Below, one piece after another: positions 43,464 to 56,356 of a stretch of 64,000 bases of DNA. The position numbers and the translations under genes were made by a program. Each line of letters begins with the position of its first letter. Position 1 is the stretch's first letter. The notes beneath the pieces were generated by a model. That model was given only the letters and a program-made list of their open reading frames with translations. It was not told the origin of the DNA and searched no databases. This DNA comes from a bacterium HR17 (GTDB lineage Bacteria; Armatimonadota; Fervidibacteria; Fervidibacterales; Fervidibacteraceae), in assembly GCA_002898575.1 (NCBI GenBank), contig BEHT01000009.1:1-64000 (forward strand). The letters are read 5' to 3'.

Positions 43464-45746
43464 ATGATTGACCCGCTTTTCACAGCGCCACCTGAACAAG
43501 TCGCTGCGGTTTGCGGCGGCTACTGTGACGACCCATTCGCCGTTCTGGGCATCCACACAGTAGACATTGGGAGGGAGGAAGCGCATTTTGCGTTCCCTGC
43601 CCCTCGCCCCGCGCCCCGTGTTGTGGTAGTGCGGGCTTTTTTCCCGTTCGCCGAAAGCGTGGCGGTGCGCGCCCTTGATAGCGGCGAAGTCGTCCCGATG
43701 CAAAGGATTCACCCCGAGGGCTTCTTTGAGGCGATGTTCTGGGAGCGCAGCGAACCTTTCGCCTATCGGATCATCGTAAACGGAACGCAGGAGTTTTACG
43801 ACCCCTACGCATTTCCGCCGCTGCTCAGCGACTTTGATCTGCACCTGATTGCCGAAGGCAACCACTTCCGCTTGTGGCAAGTTTTGGGCGCTCACATCGT
43901 GGAACTGGATGCACCCAACGGTTTGGGAGAGAAAGTGCGTGGTGTCCGCTTCGCTGTTTGGGCGCCGAATGCCCTGCGCGTTAGTGTCGTCGGCGATTTC
44001 AACCGCTGGGATGGGCGTGTCCATCCGATGAGATTTAGGCACGAAGCAGGTGTTTGGGAGTTGTTCCTGCCCGAAGAGGTTTTAGGCGGGACGGAAGGGC
44101 TGCTTTACAAGTTTGAGGTTAAGGGACGCTACGGTGGTTACTTGCAATTGAAAGCCGACCCCATCGGCTTCTATCACGAAGTCCGCCCCAAATCGGCATC
44201 TGTCCTTTGGGATTTGAGCCGCTACCGTTGGAACGATGAGGATTGGCTCGCTCGCCGAGGGGAAATCCAAAGCCTTGACAAACCCATCAGCATCTACGAA
44301 GTCCATCTCGGTTCGTGGAGGCGGGTGCAAGAGAGTGATGGCAGTTGGCGCTGGATGACTTACCGCGAGTTAGCGGAACAACTTGTGCCGTATGCGAAGG
44401 ACATGGGCTTCACTCACATTGAGTTGCTGCCCGTGATGGAACATCCCCTTGACGAATCTTGGGGCTATCAAGTGACTGGCTATTTTGCACCGACCTCACG
44501 CTACGGCTCGCCCGACGATTTCAAAGCGTTTATGGACGCTTGTCACCAAGCGGGAATTGGCGTGATTTTGGATTGGGTGCCGGCGCACTTTCCCAAAGAC
44601 ATGCATGGGCTTGTTTTCTTTGACGGCACGAACCTTTACGAGTATGGAGATTGGCGTGGCGACCATCCCGATTGGCACACGAAAGTTTTCAACTTCGGTC
44701 GCAACGAAGTCCGCAACTTTTTGATTGCCAGCGCTCTCTTTTGGCTGTCGGAGTATCACGCTGATGGTCTGCGCATTGACGCCGTTGCGTCCATGCTTTA
44801 CCTTGACTACTCCCGCAAGCCCGGCGAGTGGCAGCCAAACATTTACGGGGGCAACGAGCACCTTGAAGCCATTGACTTTTTAAAGCGGCTCAACGAAATC
44901 GTGCACCAGCAAGTTCCGGGCATCCTGATGATTGCTGAGGAGTCAACAGCGTGGCCGATGGTAACTCGTCCGACTTATGTCGGTGGGCTCGGGTTTGACT
45001 TCAAGTGGAATATGGGCTGGATGCACGACACGCTCTTTTACTTCAGCAAAGACCCGATTTACCGCAAGTATCATCACGGGGCTTTGACTTTTTCGCTGTG
45101 GTATGCTTTCAGCGAAAACTTCATCTTGCCCCTTTCCCACGACGAGGTTGTGCACGGGAAAGCGAGTTTGCTCGGCAAAATGCCCGGCGATTTGTGGCAA
45201 AAGTTCGCCAACTTGCGGGCTTTGTTTGGTTACATGTGGGCACATCCCGGCAAAAAACTTCTGTTCATGGGCGGCGAAATTGCGCAATGGCGCGAGTGGG
45301 ATTACGCGTCAAGTGTTGACTGGCATCTGCTTCAATGGGAGAGCCATCAAGGAATTCAACGGCTGGTGCGCGACTTGAATTGGCTGTATCGCAACGAAAC
45401 CGCATTGCACGAGTGGGATTGCGACCATCGCGGGTTTGAGTGGATTGATTTTTCTGACGCTGACAACTCAGTCGTTTCGTTTATCCGTTGGGCGAGAGAT
45501 TGGCGCGACTGTGTTGTCGTCGTTTGCAACTTTACACCTGTAGTTCGCCGCGATTACCGCATCGGTGTGCCGTTCGGTGGAGTTTGGCGTGAAGTGCTCA
45601 ACACTGATTGGCAACACTATGGCGGCAGCAATGTCGGCAACGGTGAAGTAATTGCGGAAGCGTTGCCTTGGCAAAACCGTCCCTTTTCGGTTCGGTTGAC
45701 TTTGCCGCCGCTGGCGGTGGTTTTTCTAAAGCGAGCGGAAAGTTGA
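43464..45746 (+). CDS. glgB: 1,4-alpha-glucan branching enzyme
   Basis: About 760 residues. Makes alpha-1,6 branches in glycogen. An N-terminal beta domain precedes the CBM48 ([24 protein letters not shown]) and the GH13 barrel: [43 protein letters not shown] (nucleophile Asp439), IAEESTAWP (acid/base Glu492) and [12 protein letters not shown], then the C-terminal beta domain. Start at ATG 43464, 4 nt after the repeated GGTGAC; the frame is open upstream but that part is the repeat. Enolase follows 18 nt downstream. Confidence 0.95.
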   Translation: MIDPLFTAPPEQVAAVCGGYCDDPFAVLGIHTVDIGREEAHFAFPAPRPAPRVVVVRAFFPFAESVAVRALDSGEVVPMQRIHPEGFFEAMFWERSEPFAYRIIVNGTQEFYDPYAFPPLLSDFDLHLIAEGNHFRLWQVLGAHIVELDAPNGLGEKVRGVRFAVWAPNALRVSVVGDFNRWDGRVHPMRFRHEAGVWELFLPEEVLGGTEGLLYKFEVKGRYGGYLQLKADPIGFYHEVRPKSASVLWDLSRYRWNDEDWLARRGEIQSLDKPISIYEVHLGSWRRVQESDGSWRWMTYRELAEQLVPYAKDMGFTHIELLPVMEHPLDESWGYQVTGYFAPTSRYGSPDDFKAFMDACHQAGIGVILDWVPAHFPKDMHGLVFFDGTNLYEYGDWRGDHPDWHTKVFNFGRNEVRNFLIASALFWLSEYHADGLRIDAVASMLYLDYSRKPGEWQPNIYGGNEHLEAIDFLKRLNEIVHQQVPGILMIAEESTAWPMVTRPTYVGGLGFDFKWNMGWMHDTLFYFSKDPIYRKYHHGALTFSLWYAFSENFILPLSHDEVVHGKASLLGKMPGDLWQKFANLRALFGYMWAHPGKKLLFMGGEIAQWREWDYASSVDWHLLQWESHQGIQRLVRDLNWLYRNETALHEWDCDHRGFEWIDFSDADNSVVSFIRWARDWRDCVVVVCNFTPVVRRDYRIGVPFGGVWREVLNTDWQHYGGSNVGNGEVIAEALPWQNRPFSVRLTLPPLAVVFLKRAES

Positions 45747-45764
45747 CGGAAAGGAGCGGGCAGC

Positions 45765-47057
45765 ATGACCATTCAACAAGTGCACGCACGGGAAGTGTTG
45801 GATTCGCGGGGTTACCCGACAGTGGAAGCGGAAGTCGTTTTAGACAATGGTGCAGTCGGTTGGGCGATGGTGCCGTCGGGAGCGTCAACGGGCACGCATG
45901 AAGCGACGGAGTTGCGGGATGGCGATTTGGCGCGTTGGGACGGTAAGGGTGTGCTGGTGGCGGTGCACAACATCAATGAGCACATTGCCCCTGCGCTGCG
46001 GGGGGTGCCAGCGGATGTCAAGGCTGTGGATGCCCGATTGCGGGAACTGGATGGCACGCCAAACAAAAGGCGCTTAGGAGCAAATGCGGTTCTCGCTGTT
46101 TCGCTGGCGACGGCGCGCGCGGTCGCTTACGCTCACGGTTTGCCGCTCTACCGTTTCATCGCCGAATTGGCAGGCACGACGGACCGCATGGCGCTCCCGA
46201 CGCCGATGGTCAACATCGTCAGCGGTGGCTTGCACGCAGGTGGCAATTTGGACATGCAAGACTTCCTCGTCATCCCGTTGGGCGCGACTTCGTTTCGGCA
46301 GGCGCTGGATTGGGTCGGCAAGGTTTACCACACGGTCAAGCGGTTGTTGCGCGAACAGGGCATGACAACTTTGGTCGCCGATGAAGGTGGATTCGGACCG
46401 CCCCTGCCAGACCACGAAGCGGTGTTGCGGTTGCTTTGTGAAGCCGTTGAACGAGTCGGGTTGCGACAGGGCGATGATGTAGCGTTGGCGGTGGATGTGG
46501 CGGCGACGCACTTTTACCACGATGGGCACTATGTGTTGCGTCAGGAAGGGCGCGCACTTAGCGGCGACGAACTGGTAGCGCTGTTGACGGAGTGGTGTCA
46601 GCGCTACCCTGTCCTCTCTGTGGAAGATGGCTGTGCAGAAGAGGATTGGGATGGGTGGCGGAAATTGACGCAGCGGTTGGGGCAACGGGTGCAACTTTTG
46701 GGTGATGACCTGTTCGTTACCAACCCAGAGCGCATCCGCAAGGGCGCCGCGGAAGGGATCGCGAACGCAGTGCTCATCAAGGTGAACCAGATCGGAACTT
46801 TGACGGAGACGCTGGAAGCCATGCAGGCTGGTTGGGACGCAGGCTATGCGTTAGTTGTCTCAGCGCGGTCAGGCGAGACCGAAGACCCGTTCATCGCCGA
46901 TTTGGCTGTTGGGACGGGTGCGGGGCAAATCAAGATTGGCTCTGTCGCCCGCAGTGAGCGGACGGCGAAATACAATCAGTTGCTGCGGATAGAGGAGCGG
47001 GGGGCGTTGTCTTACGCGGGGAAGCAACCGTTTGAACGGTTGTGCAGGGGTGCGTAA
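45765..47057 (+). CDS. eno: enolase
   Basis: 430 residues. Converts 2-phosphoglycerate to PEP in glycolysis. Motifs: [156 protein letters not shown] and [20 protein letters not shown]. The metal-binding first Asp after SVED is replaced in wording by the GCAEEDW segment but the Asp-Glu-Asp set looks complete. Ribosome site GGAAAGGAG. Confidence 0.96.
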   Translation: MTIQQVHAREVLDSRGYPTVEAEVVLDNGAVGWAMVPSGASTGTHEATELRDGDLARWDGKGVLVAVHNINEHIAPALRGVPADVKAVDARLRELDGTPNKRRLGANAVLAVSLATARAVAYAHGLPLYRFIAELAGTTDRMALPTPMVNIVSGGLHAGGNLDMQDFLVIPLGATSFRQALDWVGKVYHTVKRLLREQGMTTLVADEGGFGPPLPDHEAVLRLLCEAVERVGLRQGDDVALAVDVAATHFYHDGHYVLRQEGRALSGDELVALLTEWCQRYPVLSVEDGCAEEDWDGWRKLTQRLGQRVQLLGDDLFVTNPERIRKGAAEGIANAVLIKVNQIGTLTETLEAMQAGWDAGYALVVSARSGETEDPFIADLAVGTGAGQIKIGSVARSERTAKYNQLLRIEERGALSYAGKQPFERLCRGA

Positions 47058-47063
47058 AGGGGG

Positions 47064-47099
47064 TCGCGAAAATTGGGGGAAAATCGCAAATTTTCGCGA
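47064..47099 (+). terminator. inverted repeat after eno, probable terminator
   Basis: TCGCGAAAATT (47064-47074) and AATTTTCGCGA (47089-47099) are exact reverse complements (11 bp) around a 14-nt loop, followed by TTTT within a few bases. It separates eno from the rRNA promoters. The T tract is short, so efficiency is uncertain. Confidence 0.55.
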
Positions 47100-47109
47100 T
47101 TTTGGGGTC

Positions 47110-47137
47110 TTTACAAGCGGTCGGGGTGTGTTATCAT
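47110..47137 (+). promoter_or_regulatory. rRNA operon promoter P1 (candidate)
   Basis: TTTACA (47110-47115) and TATCAT (47132-47137) with a 16-nt spacer, about 230 nt before 16S rRNA. Assigned by consensus only. Confidence 0.4.
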
Positions 47138-47201
47138 TTGAGGCGCCGCAGGCGAAAGCACCTTGTAAACAGTGTCGGACGCTGTGTGAGCCGCATGGCT
47201 C

Positions 47202-47230
47202 TTGACATCGTTACGGTTCGTGATTAAAAT
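47202..47230 (+). promoter_or_regulatory. rRNA operon promoter P2 (candidate)
   Basis: A perfect -35 box TTGACA (47202-47207), a 17-nt spacer, and TAAAAT (47225-47230). This is the best sigma-70-type promoter before the rRNA genes, and transcripts from it would include the processing arm at 47251. Confidence 0.55.
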
Positions 47231-47250
47231 TGTTTGTGGATGTCGGACCT

Positions 47251-47275
47251 TGACAATTAAATAGCGCTGAGCAGT
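47251..47275 (+). other. 16S processing stem, 5' arm (3' arm at 49119-49143)
   Basis: This 25-nt arm (TGACAATTAAATAGC, then GCTGAGCAGT) pairs with 49119-49143 over its whole length with a single G-U pair. The arms bracket 16S rRNA, and the 3' arm touches the first base of tRNA-Ile. This is the position of the RNase III-type 16S processing stalk. Confidence 0.7.
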
Positions 47276-47368
47276 CAGAGCGCTGCGAAGTGGCGGGTGG
47301 ATCTGCGTACTCCCTGAAGTCCAGGTGAAGCCAATGACCCCATCGCTGTGTGCGATGGGCAAACTCTC

Positions 47369-48992
<1,624 letters not shown>

Positions 48993-49143
48993 TCTAAGGA
49001 GTCCCCAGCACCGGCACACATGCCGTAGGGAGGGCAGTGATGCCCTCCCTACACGCTGTCTCTTTTGTGTCGGTGCCGATGCGCTGACGCGCCCGTTTCG
49101 CTTTGCAGCGATGTCTGCACTGCTCAGTGCTATTTAATTGTCA

Positions 49144-49219
49144 GGGCCCGTAGCTCAGGTGGCAGAGCGCACCCCTGATAAGGGTGAGGTCTCAGGTTCA
49201 AGTCCTGACGGGCCCACCA
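49144..49219 (+). tRNA. tRNA-Ile (GAT)
   Basis: Acceptor GGGCCCG pairs with CGGGCCC. Anticodon loop CTGATAA (GAT) in the stem CCCCT/AGGG. The T-arm has GGTTCAAGTCC. The CCA end is encoded. It starts directly after the 16S processing arm. Confidence 0.96.
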
Positions 49220-49260
49220 ATGTGTGGGTGCCGTCGTCACGCGAGCGGGTTTGAACCGAT

Positions 49261-49333
49261 GGGCCCGTAGCTCAGTTGGGAGAGCACCGGCTTTGCACGC
49301 CGGGGGTCAGCGGTTCAAATCCGCTCGGGTCCA
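49261..49333 (+). tRNA. tRNA-Ala (TGC)
   Basis: Acceptor GGGCCCG / CGGGTCC includes the G3-U70 wobble pair that is the identity element of alanine tRNA. The anticodon is TGC in CTTTGCACG. No CCA is encoded, unlike the neighbouring tRNA-Ile. Confidence 0.96.
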
Positions 49334-51550
49334 CAGTGTCATTTGACAATTGGGTCTTTGACAATCCAAGAGGGGAGCCACCGTCCGGTCGCTGGCTGGA
49401 CGGAACAACGCAGAAGCCGGGTATCCGCGTGCCAATGCTCTCTTCGCTGAGCGCAGTCAAGCTACAAAGGGCATGCGGTGGATGCCTCGGCACCAGGGGC
49501 CGAAGAAGGGCGTGGCAAGCTGCGAAAAGCCCCGGGGAGCCGCAAGCAGGCTGTGATCCGGGGATGCCCGAATGGGGAAACCTGGCGGGGAAAATCCCCG
49601 TCACCGTTGGGTGAATCCATAGCCCAACGGGGGGCAGCCCGCGAACTGAAACATCTTAGTAGCGGGACGAAAAGAAAGCAACCGCGATGCCCCGAGTAGT
49701 GGCGAGCGAAAGGGGCACAGCCTAAACCGTCACCGTGTCAAAGCCCGCAGGCGTTGCGGTGACGGGGTAGCGGGACGGCACTGGAGGGGGCTGCGGACCC
49801 CTCAGGGAGTTACAAAACCTGGACCTAGCCGAAGCGGCCTGGAACGGCCCGCCGTAGAGGGTGAGAGCCCCGTAGGCGAAAGGTCAAAGGTCTCCCGGAG
49901 TGCCGCTCCCAAGTAGCTCGGGCCCCGTGAAAGCCTGAGCGAATCTGGGGGGACCACCCCCTAAGGCTAAATACCCCTGGTGACCGATAGTGCACCAGTA
50001 CCGTGAGGGAACGGTGAAAAGAACGGTGAGAAGCCGAGTGAAAGAGAACCTGAAACCGCATGCCTACAAGCAGTCGGAGGGCTATGCCCCACTTGTGTGG
50101 GGCACTGCCTGACGGCGTGCCTCTTGAAGAATGAGCCGGGGAGTTGCCGTCGGTGGCGAGGTTAAGTGCCATAAGGCACGGAGCCGTAGGGAAACCGAGT
50201 CTGAACAGGGCGTTGAGTCGCCGGCGGCAGACCCGAAACCGAGCGAGCTACCCCTGCCCAGGGTGAAGTGTCCTTAACCGGACACGGAGGCCCGAACCCA
50301 TCGGTGTTGCAAAACCGTGGGATGAGGTGGGGGTAGCGGTGAAACGCCAACCGAGCTCGGAGATAGCTGGTTCTCCCCGAAACACGTGTAGGCGTGGCGT
50401 CAGGACCTTCAGCGGTGGAGGTAGAGCGACGGATGGGGGTAGGGGGTTGACAGCCTACCAAACCCCGTCCAACTCCGAATGCCACCGCTGGTCCCTTGAG
50501 GGGCTAAGTCCTGGCAGTCGGACATCGGGGGATAAGCTCCGATGTCGCGAGGGAAACAGCCCAGACCGCCAGCTAAGGTCCCTAAGTCTCGGCTCAGTGG
50601 AGAACGCAGTGGGACTCCGAAGACAGCCGGGAGGTTGGCTTAGAAGCAGCCATCCTTTAAACAGTGCGTAACAGCTGACCGGCCGAGGAGTCCTGCGCGG
50701 AAGATGTAGCGGGGCTAAGCCGAGCACCGAAGCTGCGGGCTTGGCGAGGTTGCTGCTTCGCAGCACTTCGTCAGGCGGTAGGGGAGCGTTCCGCTTGCTG
50801 CGAAGCCCGACCGAAAGGACGGGTGGAGCGGGCGGAAGTGAGAATCCCGGCACGAGTAGCGATAAGGCAGGTGAGAATCCTGCCCGCCGGAAGCCCAAGG
50901 TTTCCGACGCAACGCTCGTCGGCGTCGGGTGAGGCGGTCCTAAGCCGAGGCCGTTCGGCGTAGGCGATGGGCAGCGGGTTGATATTCCCGCCCCACCAAC
51001 CTCCGCCATCAGGGATGGGTGACGCACCCAAGGGAGCCTACGCGGCGATGGTCGTCCGCGGCGACCGTGGAGTCAGCCGTTTCTTGTGAACGGCTGGCTT
51101 GGCGGGAGTGAGCCGCCTTTGTGCGGCGAAGTGGCGACCCAAGGGGGCCAAGAAAAACCCTTACCGAGTCCGTCCCGAAAGGGACGGCGCGGAGCGTTGG
51201 TGACCGTACCGGAAACCGCCACAGGTGGGCGAGGAGAGTATCCACAGGCGCGCGGGATAACCCCCGCCAAGGAACTCTGCAAAATGTCCCCGTAACTTCG
51301 GGAGAAGGGGAGCCGTAGTAGGGTGAAAGGACCTTCGCGTCCGAGTAGCCCGAGGCGGTCGCAGATAAGCGGCCGGGGCGACTGTTTAACAAAAACACAG
51401 GTTCCTGCCAACCCGAAAGGGGAGGTATAGGGGCCGACGCCTGGCCAGTGCCCGAAGGTTAAGGGGACGGGTTCGCCAGGTTCTCGCCTGGCAAAGCTCG
51501 CGCCCCGAAGCCCGGGTAAACGCCGGCCGTAACCCTGACGGTCCTAAGGT

Positions 51551-52250
51551 AGCCGAACGCTGCCCTTCATCCCGGCAACGGGATGAATGCAGCCGGCTGT
51601 ATGCGGGGAAGTCCTTAGAGCCTGGCTTACGAGGCGCTGTAAAAGTGCCCGTAAAAATAGCCAGGATTGGACAACCCGCAGGAAACCTACCAAACGGTAG
51701 GGATCCTCAGAGACTATACGCTGGCCTCCAATCTGAAGGTGAGTGCCTATGCACCTTTCGCCCGACTGGGTTGTCGGTTTCACAGACGGTGAAGGTTGCT
51801 TCTTTGTCGGTATTAACCGAAACCCAGCCACCGCAACCGGTTACCAAGTTCTGCCTGAGTTCGTGATTGTCCAGCACAAACGGGATATCCAAATTCTCTA
51901 CGCGCTCAAACGCTTCTTCCGGCATGGAGTTGTCCGACCCAACCACGGTGACCGATACGCCTATCGTGTCCGAGACCTACAGGGGCTTCGGAAAATATGC
52001 GATTTCTTCCTCAAACACCCGCTAAAGACGAAAAAGCGGGTTGACTTCCTTCGTTTCAATCGTATCCTCACGATGATGGAGCGCGGTGACCACCTAAGGC
52101 TCGACGGATTGTTGGAAATCGCTAAAATCGCCCTTCGCATGAATACAGAAAACCGCTCTCAGTTGGAGCAGATCGTAGCGGGAATTAGGCAACGCCTTCA
52201 GATTGGATGAAGAGATAGTCCACCCCCAGCCGAAAGGTTGGGACAAGGTG
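51551..52250 (+). mobile_element. group I self-splicing intron in 23S rRNA, position equivalent to E. coli 1931
   Basis: A 700-nt insertion splits the universal GGTCCTAAGGT / AGCGAAATTCC sequence. Exon 1 ends with T at 51550 and the intron ends with G at 52250, as the group I rule demands. The catalytic core is visible: R element TCAGAGACTATACG (P7, near 51707-51721) and the S-like strand AGAGATAGTCC (52211-52221). The endonuclease gene sits between them, in a peripheral loop. Position 1931 is a known intron site, also used by Thermotoga introns, and overlaps the I-CeuI target region. Confidence 0.9.
51749..52210 (+). CDS. intron-encoded LAGLIDADG homing endonuclease
   Basis: About 153 residues with one LAGLIDADG-type motif near the start ([12 protein letters not shown], residues 7-18), so it should act as a homodimer. 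The family pattern continues with [20 protein letters not shown], a G-V-V-R turn ([16 protein letters not shown]), [21 protein letters not shown] and a C-terminal helix. AAGGTGAG precedes ATG at 51749; GTG at 51743 is an alternative. The product should cut intronless 23S genes at the insertion site to spread the intron. Confidence 0.92.
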   Translation: MHLSPDWVVGFTDGEGCFFVGINRNPATATGYQVLPEFVIVQHKRDIQILYALKRFFRHGVVRPNHGDRYAYRVRDLQGLRKICDFFLKHPLKTKKRVDFLRFNRILTMMERGDHLRLDGLLEIAKIALRMNTENRSQLEQIVAGIRQRLQIG

Positions 52251-52302
<52 letters not shown>

Positions 52303-52743
52303 TCGGCGCTGTCTCGGCGGGGGGCCCGGTGAAACTGTGGTGTCCGTGAAGACGCGGACTACCCGCGGCGGGACGGAAAGACCCCGTGGAGCTTTACTGC
52401 AGCCTGGCCTTGGGCTTTGGGGCGGGATGCAGAGGATAGGTGGGAGCCGGTGAAGCTCGCCCTCCGGGGCGGGTGGAGGCGCCCGTGGAATACCACCCTT
52501 CCCGCTCTTGGGTCCTAACTTGGTCCCGTGAATCCGGGTCAAGGACAGGGTCAGGTGGGCAGTTTGGCTGGGGCGGCGGCCTCCTAAAAGGTAACGGAGG
52601 CGTCCAAAGGTTCCCTCAGGGCGGATGGAAATCGCCCGTGGAGTGCAAAGGCAGAAGGGAGCCTGACTGTGAGGCTTACAAGCCGAGCAGCCGCGAAAGC
52701 GGGGCTTAGTGACCCGGCGGTTCGGAAGTGGGACTGCCGCCGA

Positions 52744-52779
<36 letters not shown>

Positions 52780-52810
52780 ATGGCGCCCGAGCGTCCCCAG
52801 CGACGGCGCC

Positions 52811-52853
<43 letters not shown>

Positions 52854-52855
52854 CC

Positions 52856-52891
<36 letters not shown>

Positions 52892-52896
52892 TACGT

Positions 52897-52931
<35 letters not shown>

Positions 52932-53052
52932 CCTATCCGCCGCGGGCGCAGGAGGCTTGCGGGGGGCTCGCCCTAGTACGAGAGGACCGGGCGGGACCAG
53001 CCTCTGGTGTCCCGGCTGTCGCGCCAGCGGCACGCGCCGGGTAGCCATGCTG

Positions 53053-53093
<41 letters not shown>

Positions 53094-53319
53094 CCCAAGA
53101 TAAGGCCTCCCACGGGGTTAACCCGGTAAGGGCCCGGGAAGACGACCCGGTTGATGGGCTGGAGGTGGAAGCTCGGCAACGGGTGAAGCTGACCAGTCCC
53201 AATCGCCCGAGGGCTTGACTGTGCCTTTTCCTCTCCATCGCAAGGATACTGAGGCTTCTGCGTCAGGCTCCCCTCACTTCGCCATTATTTCATCTTGTCG
53301 TCATTTCGTCATTATCGGC

Positions 53320-53442
<123 letters not shown>

Positions 53443-53933
53443 CTGTTTTTATTTTATGTGCGGATGGGCATTGAGTCCAATTACCAACATATCTCGTGGT
53501 AAAACGGGCGCGTTCCATCACGAGGTGTTTAATGGTCAGTTATCGCCCTCTCCGAACCTCTATCCTTTTGACAGTCTGCCGCCCGAACTACGACTCCCTC
53601 TCAAGCGTGCCGCAGCCAAGCCTAAATGTTGGAAGCCTAGCCCGTTTGAGCGGAGTTTCTTTATGCATGACACAACGGGAGGCAGTTGAGACGGTAATTT
53701 GAATTAGCGACCAGCCTATATCTTCGTGCGCTATTTACGCTTCTGATCAACGGGCCCTTGCTACTTTCGTCATTCACCCACTTTTCAAATTTGCTGATGT
53801 GTTTGTGGGCTTGCTTAGGGGAGGCACCTTTTCTCGGATCGCGGCGTCCTTGACAAGCGCCGCGTCGTGCATTAGCGTTCCGAGGTGGCGGCAGAGGTAG
53901 TTTACACCAGACTTTGTGTGTGGGGTGAGTAGG
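53443..53933. other. 490-nt intergenic stretch without a clear gene
   Basis: It begins with the T-rich end of the rRNA transcript. A minus-strand frame around 53700-53830 (KHISKFEKWVNDESSKG) reads somewhat like coding sequence but has no start, stop context or family, and may be a remnant. The last 15 nt hold the ribosome site of the next gene (GGGGTGAGTAGG). Confidence 0.4.
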
Positions 53934-55649
53934 ATGACACGGTGGCTCATCGGCATTGCTGGGATTGTCCTGGTGCTGGCTGTCGGATGTGGCGGAGGGC
54001 GCTCGCGACAACCCGTTAAGGGACAAGGAGAAATTGTCCTGCAAATAGACTGGCGCTCTTCTCGTTCCCGTCTCATCCCCGAAGGGACAGCGAGGGTGGA
54101 CATTACGATCACCGGTGACGGATTAACGACACCCCTGCTCGATTCTATTGATCGTCCCTCAACTGATACTGCCATCACCAGGGTGTATGTAGTTCCAGTC
54201 GGCTTTAAAGAAATCGCGGCGCAGGCTAAGGACACCAGCGGTCAAGTCCTCGCCTCAGGGAAAGCCACAGTGACAGTGCTGCCGAATCAGCGGGCGACAG
54301 CAGAGGTTGTTTTAGTTTCGCCGACGGCAAAGACAGTTTTGGTGCGAACTTTTCGCGGATCACAACCTGCACCCCCTGCGTTCCTGGCTTTTCAAGACGG
54401 CGATGGTCCATGGCAATCAGTGCCCTTATCGGGCGCAGAATACTCGCTGCCCGTTACGGACCCATCTGGTCGGTATGGTGTCGCCATCGTTAGCGACAAC
54501 GGCGGAAGTGTGACCGTGTCAATTTTTCACGCCACGGTGAATGAACTTCCCGTGATAAATCACGCCAGCGCAGGTCCACCAGTAAGTGAGCAACCAACGG
54601 TTACTGTGTCTGGTACATTGCTGGGCATTAATGAGGGCGACCAAGCATCTGTTTTCGTCAACGGGGCAAGCACATACATCTTCGTAAGTTTTCCAAATCC
54701 CCCTTATGACCTTTCAGTTCCACCGGGGATTTACGACATCATCGCTTTGAGAGCCTCAGTATCGCCGGAATCGCCAAGAAATGTGAACAAGGTGTTCATC
54801 CGCCGTAATGTTGCGATCCAGCAAAACACGACTGTAGATATTGACTTCAATGACCCATCAACCACATTTGCCCCTGAGACACGATCTATCGTGATCAACG
54901 GTGTCATGACGGACGAATATGTCGTAGGCAATGTGTCGTTTTTGAGCGACCTCGGCACAACGGCGACCTTAGCAGAATTTGGAAGCGCTGAAGGTACAAT
55001 TGTGCAGACCCAATTTGCCGGAATTCCTGTTGATCGCCAAATCGGCAAGGACATCCACCAATTGTTCGTTTTTGCGACGCAAATTTCTACCGGTTCTACC
55101 GAGCTGAGGCGTTCCCTTACCCGCTTTTTTAGGGCACCAGCCAACCAGACGGTCAATTTGCCGGAGCAATTTTCTTCACCGCAAGTGACTTTAGCAACCG
55201 CCACGCCTTACTTGCGGCTTACGGCGCAGTGGAGCGCCTACCCGGGCTCTGCGCAAGCCTACCACTTGGGCTACGCGCAGCAGGTTAACTTTGGCAAACG
55301 GCGTCGTCTCTCCCGTCCTCCTTTATCCCTTCGCCCTTTGCGTGCGCCTCTCTCCGACGGACGGCGCCGCCAAACGACAACGGCTGGGACGCTGGTGTGG
55401 AATGTATGGTTGACCAATGAGTGGTTCGGCAACACAACCGAGTTCACCTACACTTTGCCGGACTTCAGCACCCTCAGTGGTTGGAGCGGGCAATGGGGAC
55501 TAAGCAACGCGGTTACTTCGTGGGATGTGACTGCGCTCTCCTCCAACCGCACAGTCGCAGACCTTTTAGAGGCTGAGCAGAGTCCATCCACTTCAAGCAA
55601 TCTTGACGGGCTTGAAGTGCGCCGTTCAACGAAGTCTGGGCTCTTTTGA
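53934..55649 (+). CDS. hypothetical lipoprotein with beta-sandwich domains
   Basis: About 571 residues from ATG at 53934. The signal peptide ends in a lipobox (IVLVLAVGC) followed by GGGRSR. The mature part has several beta-rich segments, e.g. GEIVLQIDWRSSRSRLIPEG and VYVVPVGFKEIAAQAKDTSG (a carboxypeptidase-regulatory-like or invasin-like pattern), then KTVLVRTFRGSQPAPP and further strands. The final 120 residues contain an arginine-rich low-complexity patch (RRRLSRPPLSLRPLRAPLS). No enzymatic motif seen; a surface structural or binding protein is likely. It carries its own promoter region after the rRNA operon. Confidence 0.7.
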   Translation: MTRWLIGIAGIVLVLAVGCGGGRSRQPVKGQGEIVLQIDWRSSRSRLIPEGTARVDITITGDGLTTPLLDSIDRPSTDTAITRVYVVPVGFKEIAAQAKDTSGQVLASGKATVTVLPNQRATAEVVLVSPTAKTVLVRTFRGSQPAPPAFLAFQDGDGPWQSVPLSGAEYSLPVTDPSGRYGVAIVSDNGGSVTVSIFHATVNELPVINHASAGPPVSEQPTVTVSGTLLGINEGDQASVFVNGASTYIFVSFPNPPYDLSVPPGIYDIIALRASVSPESPRNVNKVFIRRNVAIQQNTTVDIDFNDPSTTFAPETRSIVINGVMTDEYVVGNVSFLSDLGTTATLAEFGSAEGTIVQTQFAGIPVDRQIGKDIHQLFVFATQISTGSTELRRSLTRFFRAPANQTVNLPEQFSSPQVTLATATPYLRLTAQWSAYPGSAQAYHLGYAQQVNFGKRRRLSRPPLSLRPLRAPLSDGRRRQTTTAGTLVWNVWLTNEWFGNTTEFTYTLPDFSTLSGWSGQWGLSNAVTSWDVTALSSNRTVADLLEAEQSPSTSSNLDGLEVRRSTKSGLF

Positions 55650-55719
55650 CTAATTCCCAAAGCCCAACGATGTATTGACGGTCAGCGCAAAGTGCGCTAA
55701 TTATTTTGATGTCCATCGC

Positions 55720-55795
55720 TCCGGGGTAGCTCAACAGGCAGAGCAGCGGGCTGTTAACCCGCGGGTTGCAGGTTCGAGTCCTGCCCCCGGAGCCA
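55720..55795 (+). tRNA. tRNA-Asn (GTT)
   Basis: Acceptor TCCGGGG pairs with CCCCGGA, discriminator G and encoded CCA. Anticodon GTT in CTGTTAACC. T-arm GGTTCGAGTCC. Confidence 0.96.
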
Positions 55796-56104
55796 GACGG
55801 GACGAAGGAGACGAACAAGGACTTCGGCGTCGTCTTTCCTGACAGTGATTTTCTCTATGAACTGCTTGAGGATCTGGGGCTCTTGCTGAATCTTCTTCCC
55901 GAATTCTTCCCAGGGCAAGTTGTCGGGGTTGATCGCTGCCACCATCGCCAACCATCTCTCTCGTTCTCCGATGACTTGCCGCCATCGTTCTCCCTCCTTT
56001 TCCAATTGTTGTATTCTCCCTTCCACAACCTGCCAGGGCGCTCCTTCCTCTACGACTTGCAGCCACCGTTCTCGCCTCTGTTGAATGTGTGCAAGTTGGT
56101 TTAG
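55796..56104 (-). pseudogene. truncated coiled-coil remnant, possibly of a serine recombinase
   Basis: An open minus-strand frame reads RRERWLQVVEEGAPWQVVEG and on to NPDNLPWEEFGKKIQQEP, then LKQFIEKITVRKDDAEVLV. This resembles the C-terminal coiled-coil and last strand of large serine recombinases. The 5' side is cut off by the repeat element at 56105-56180 and the 3' side runs into the antisense of tRNA-Asn. There is no proper start or stop. The family name is a guess; that this is a remnant of a longer coding region is fairly clear. Confidence 0.4.
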
Positions 56105-56180
56105 TCGGAGGGCGGCTCTCCTGAGCCGCCGAAAAATGGGGTGAAAACCGTAACGGCGCGTCAGGAGATGCGCCCTCCGA
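56105..56180. repeat. two-hairpin repeat element, copy 1
   Basis: The ends TCGGAGGGCG / CGCCCTCCGA form 10-bp terminal inverted repeats. Inside are hairpin 1 (GGCGGCTC, loop TCCT, GAGCCGCC) and hairpin 2 (GGCGCGTC, loop AGGA, GATGCGCC), joined by about 24 nt. The two loops are complementary to each other. Confidence 0.8.
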
Positions 56181-56271
56181 GGCGCTGCTGAAAGGAAAAT
56201 TCAACTGCAAGGGGGAGTTTGGATGAAACGAAAGTGTCAAGGGTGGGGAGTAAAAACGCGCCAAGCGAAAG

Positions 56272-56356
56272 TGCCGGGGGCGGGAGTTGAACCCGCACGG
56301 GCGTTAAGCCCAGGGGATTTTGAGTCCCCCGCGTCTGCCGGTTCCGCCACCCCGGC
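56272..56356 (-). tRNA. tRNA-Leu (CAA)
   Basis: 85 nt with a long variable arm. Acceptor GCCGGGG pairs with CCCCGGC. Anticodon CAA in the loop CTCAAAA, closed by GGGGA/TCCCC. T-arm GGTTCAACTCC. No encoded CCA. Confidence 0.95.

Noticed and set aside
51551-52250. Intervening sequence removed by RNase III without ligation
   Set aside because: The U/G splice ends, the P7 strands and the endonuclease gene point to a group I intron.
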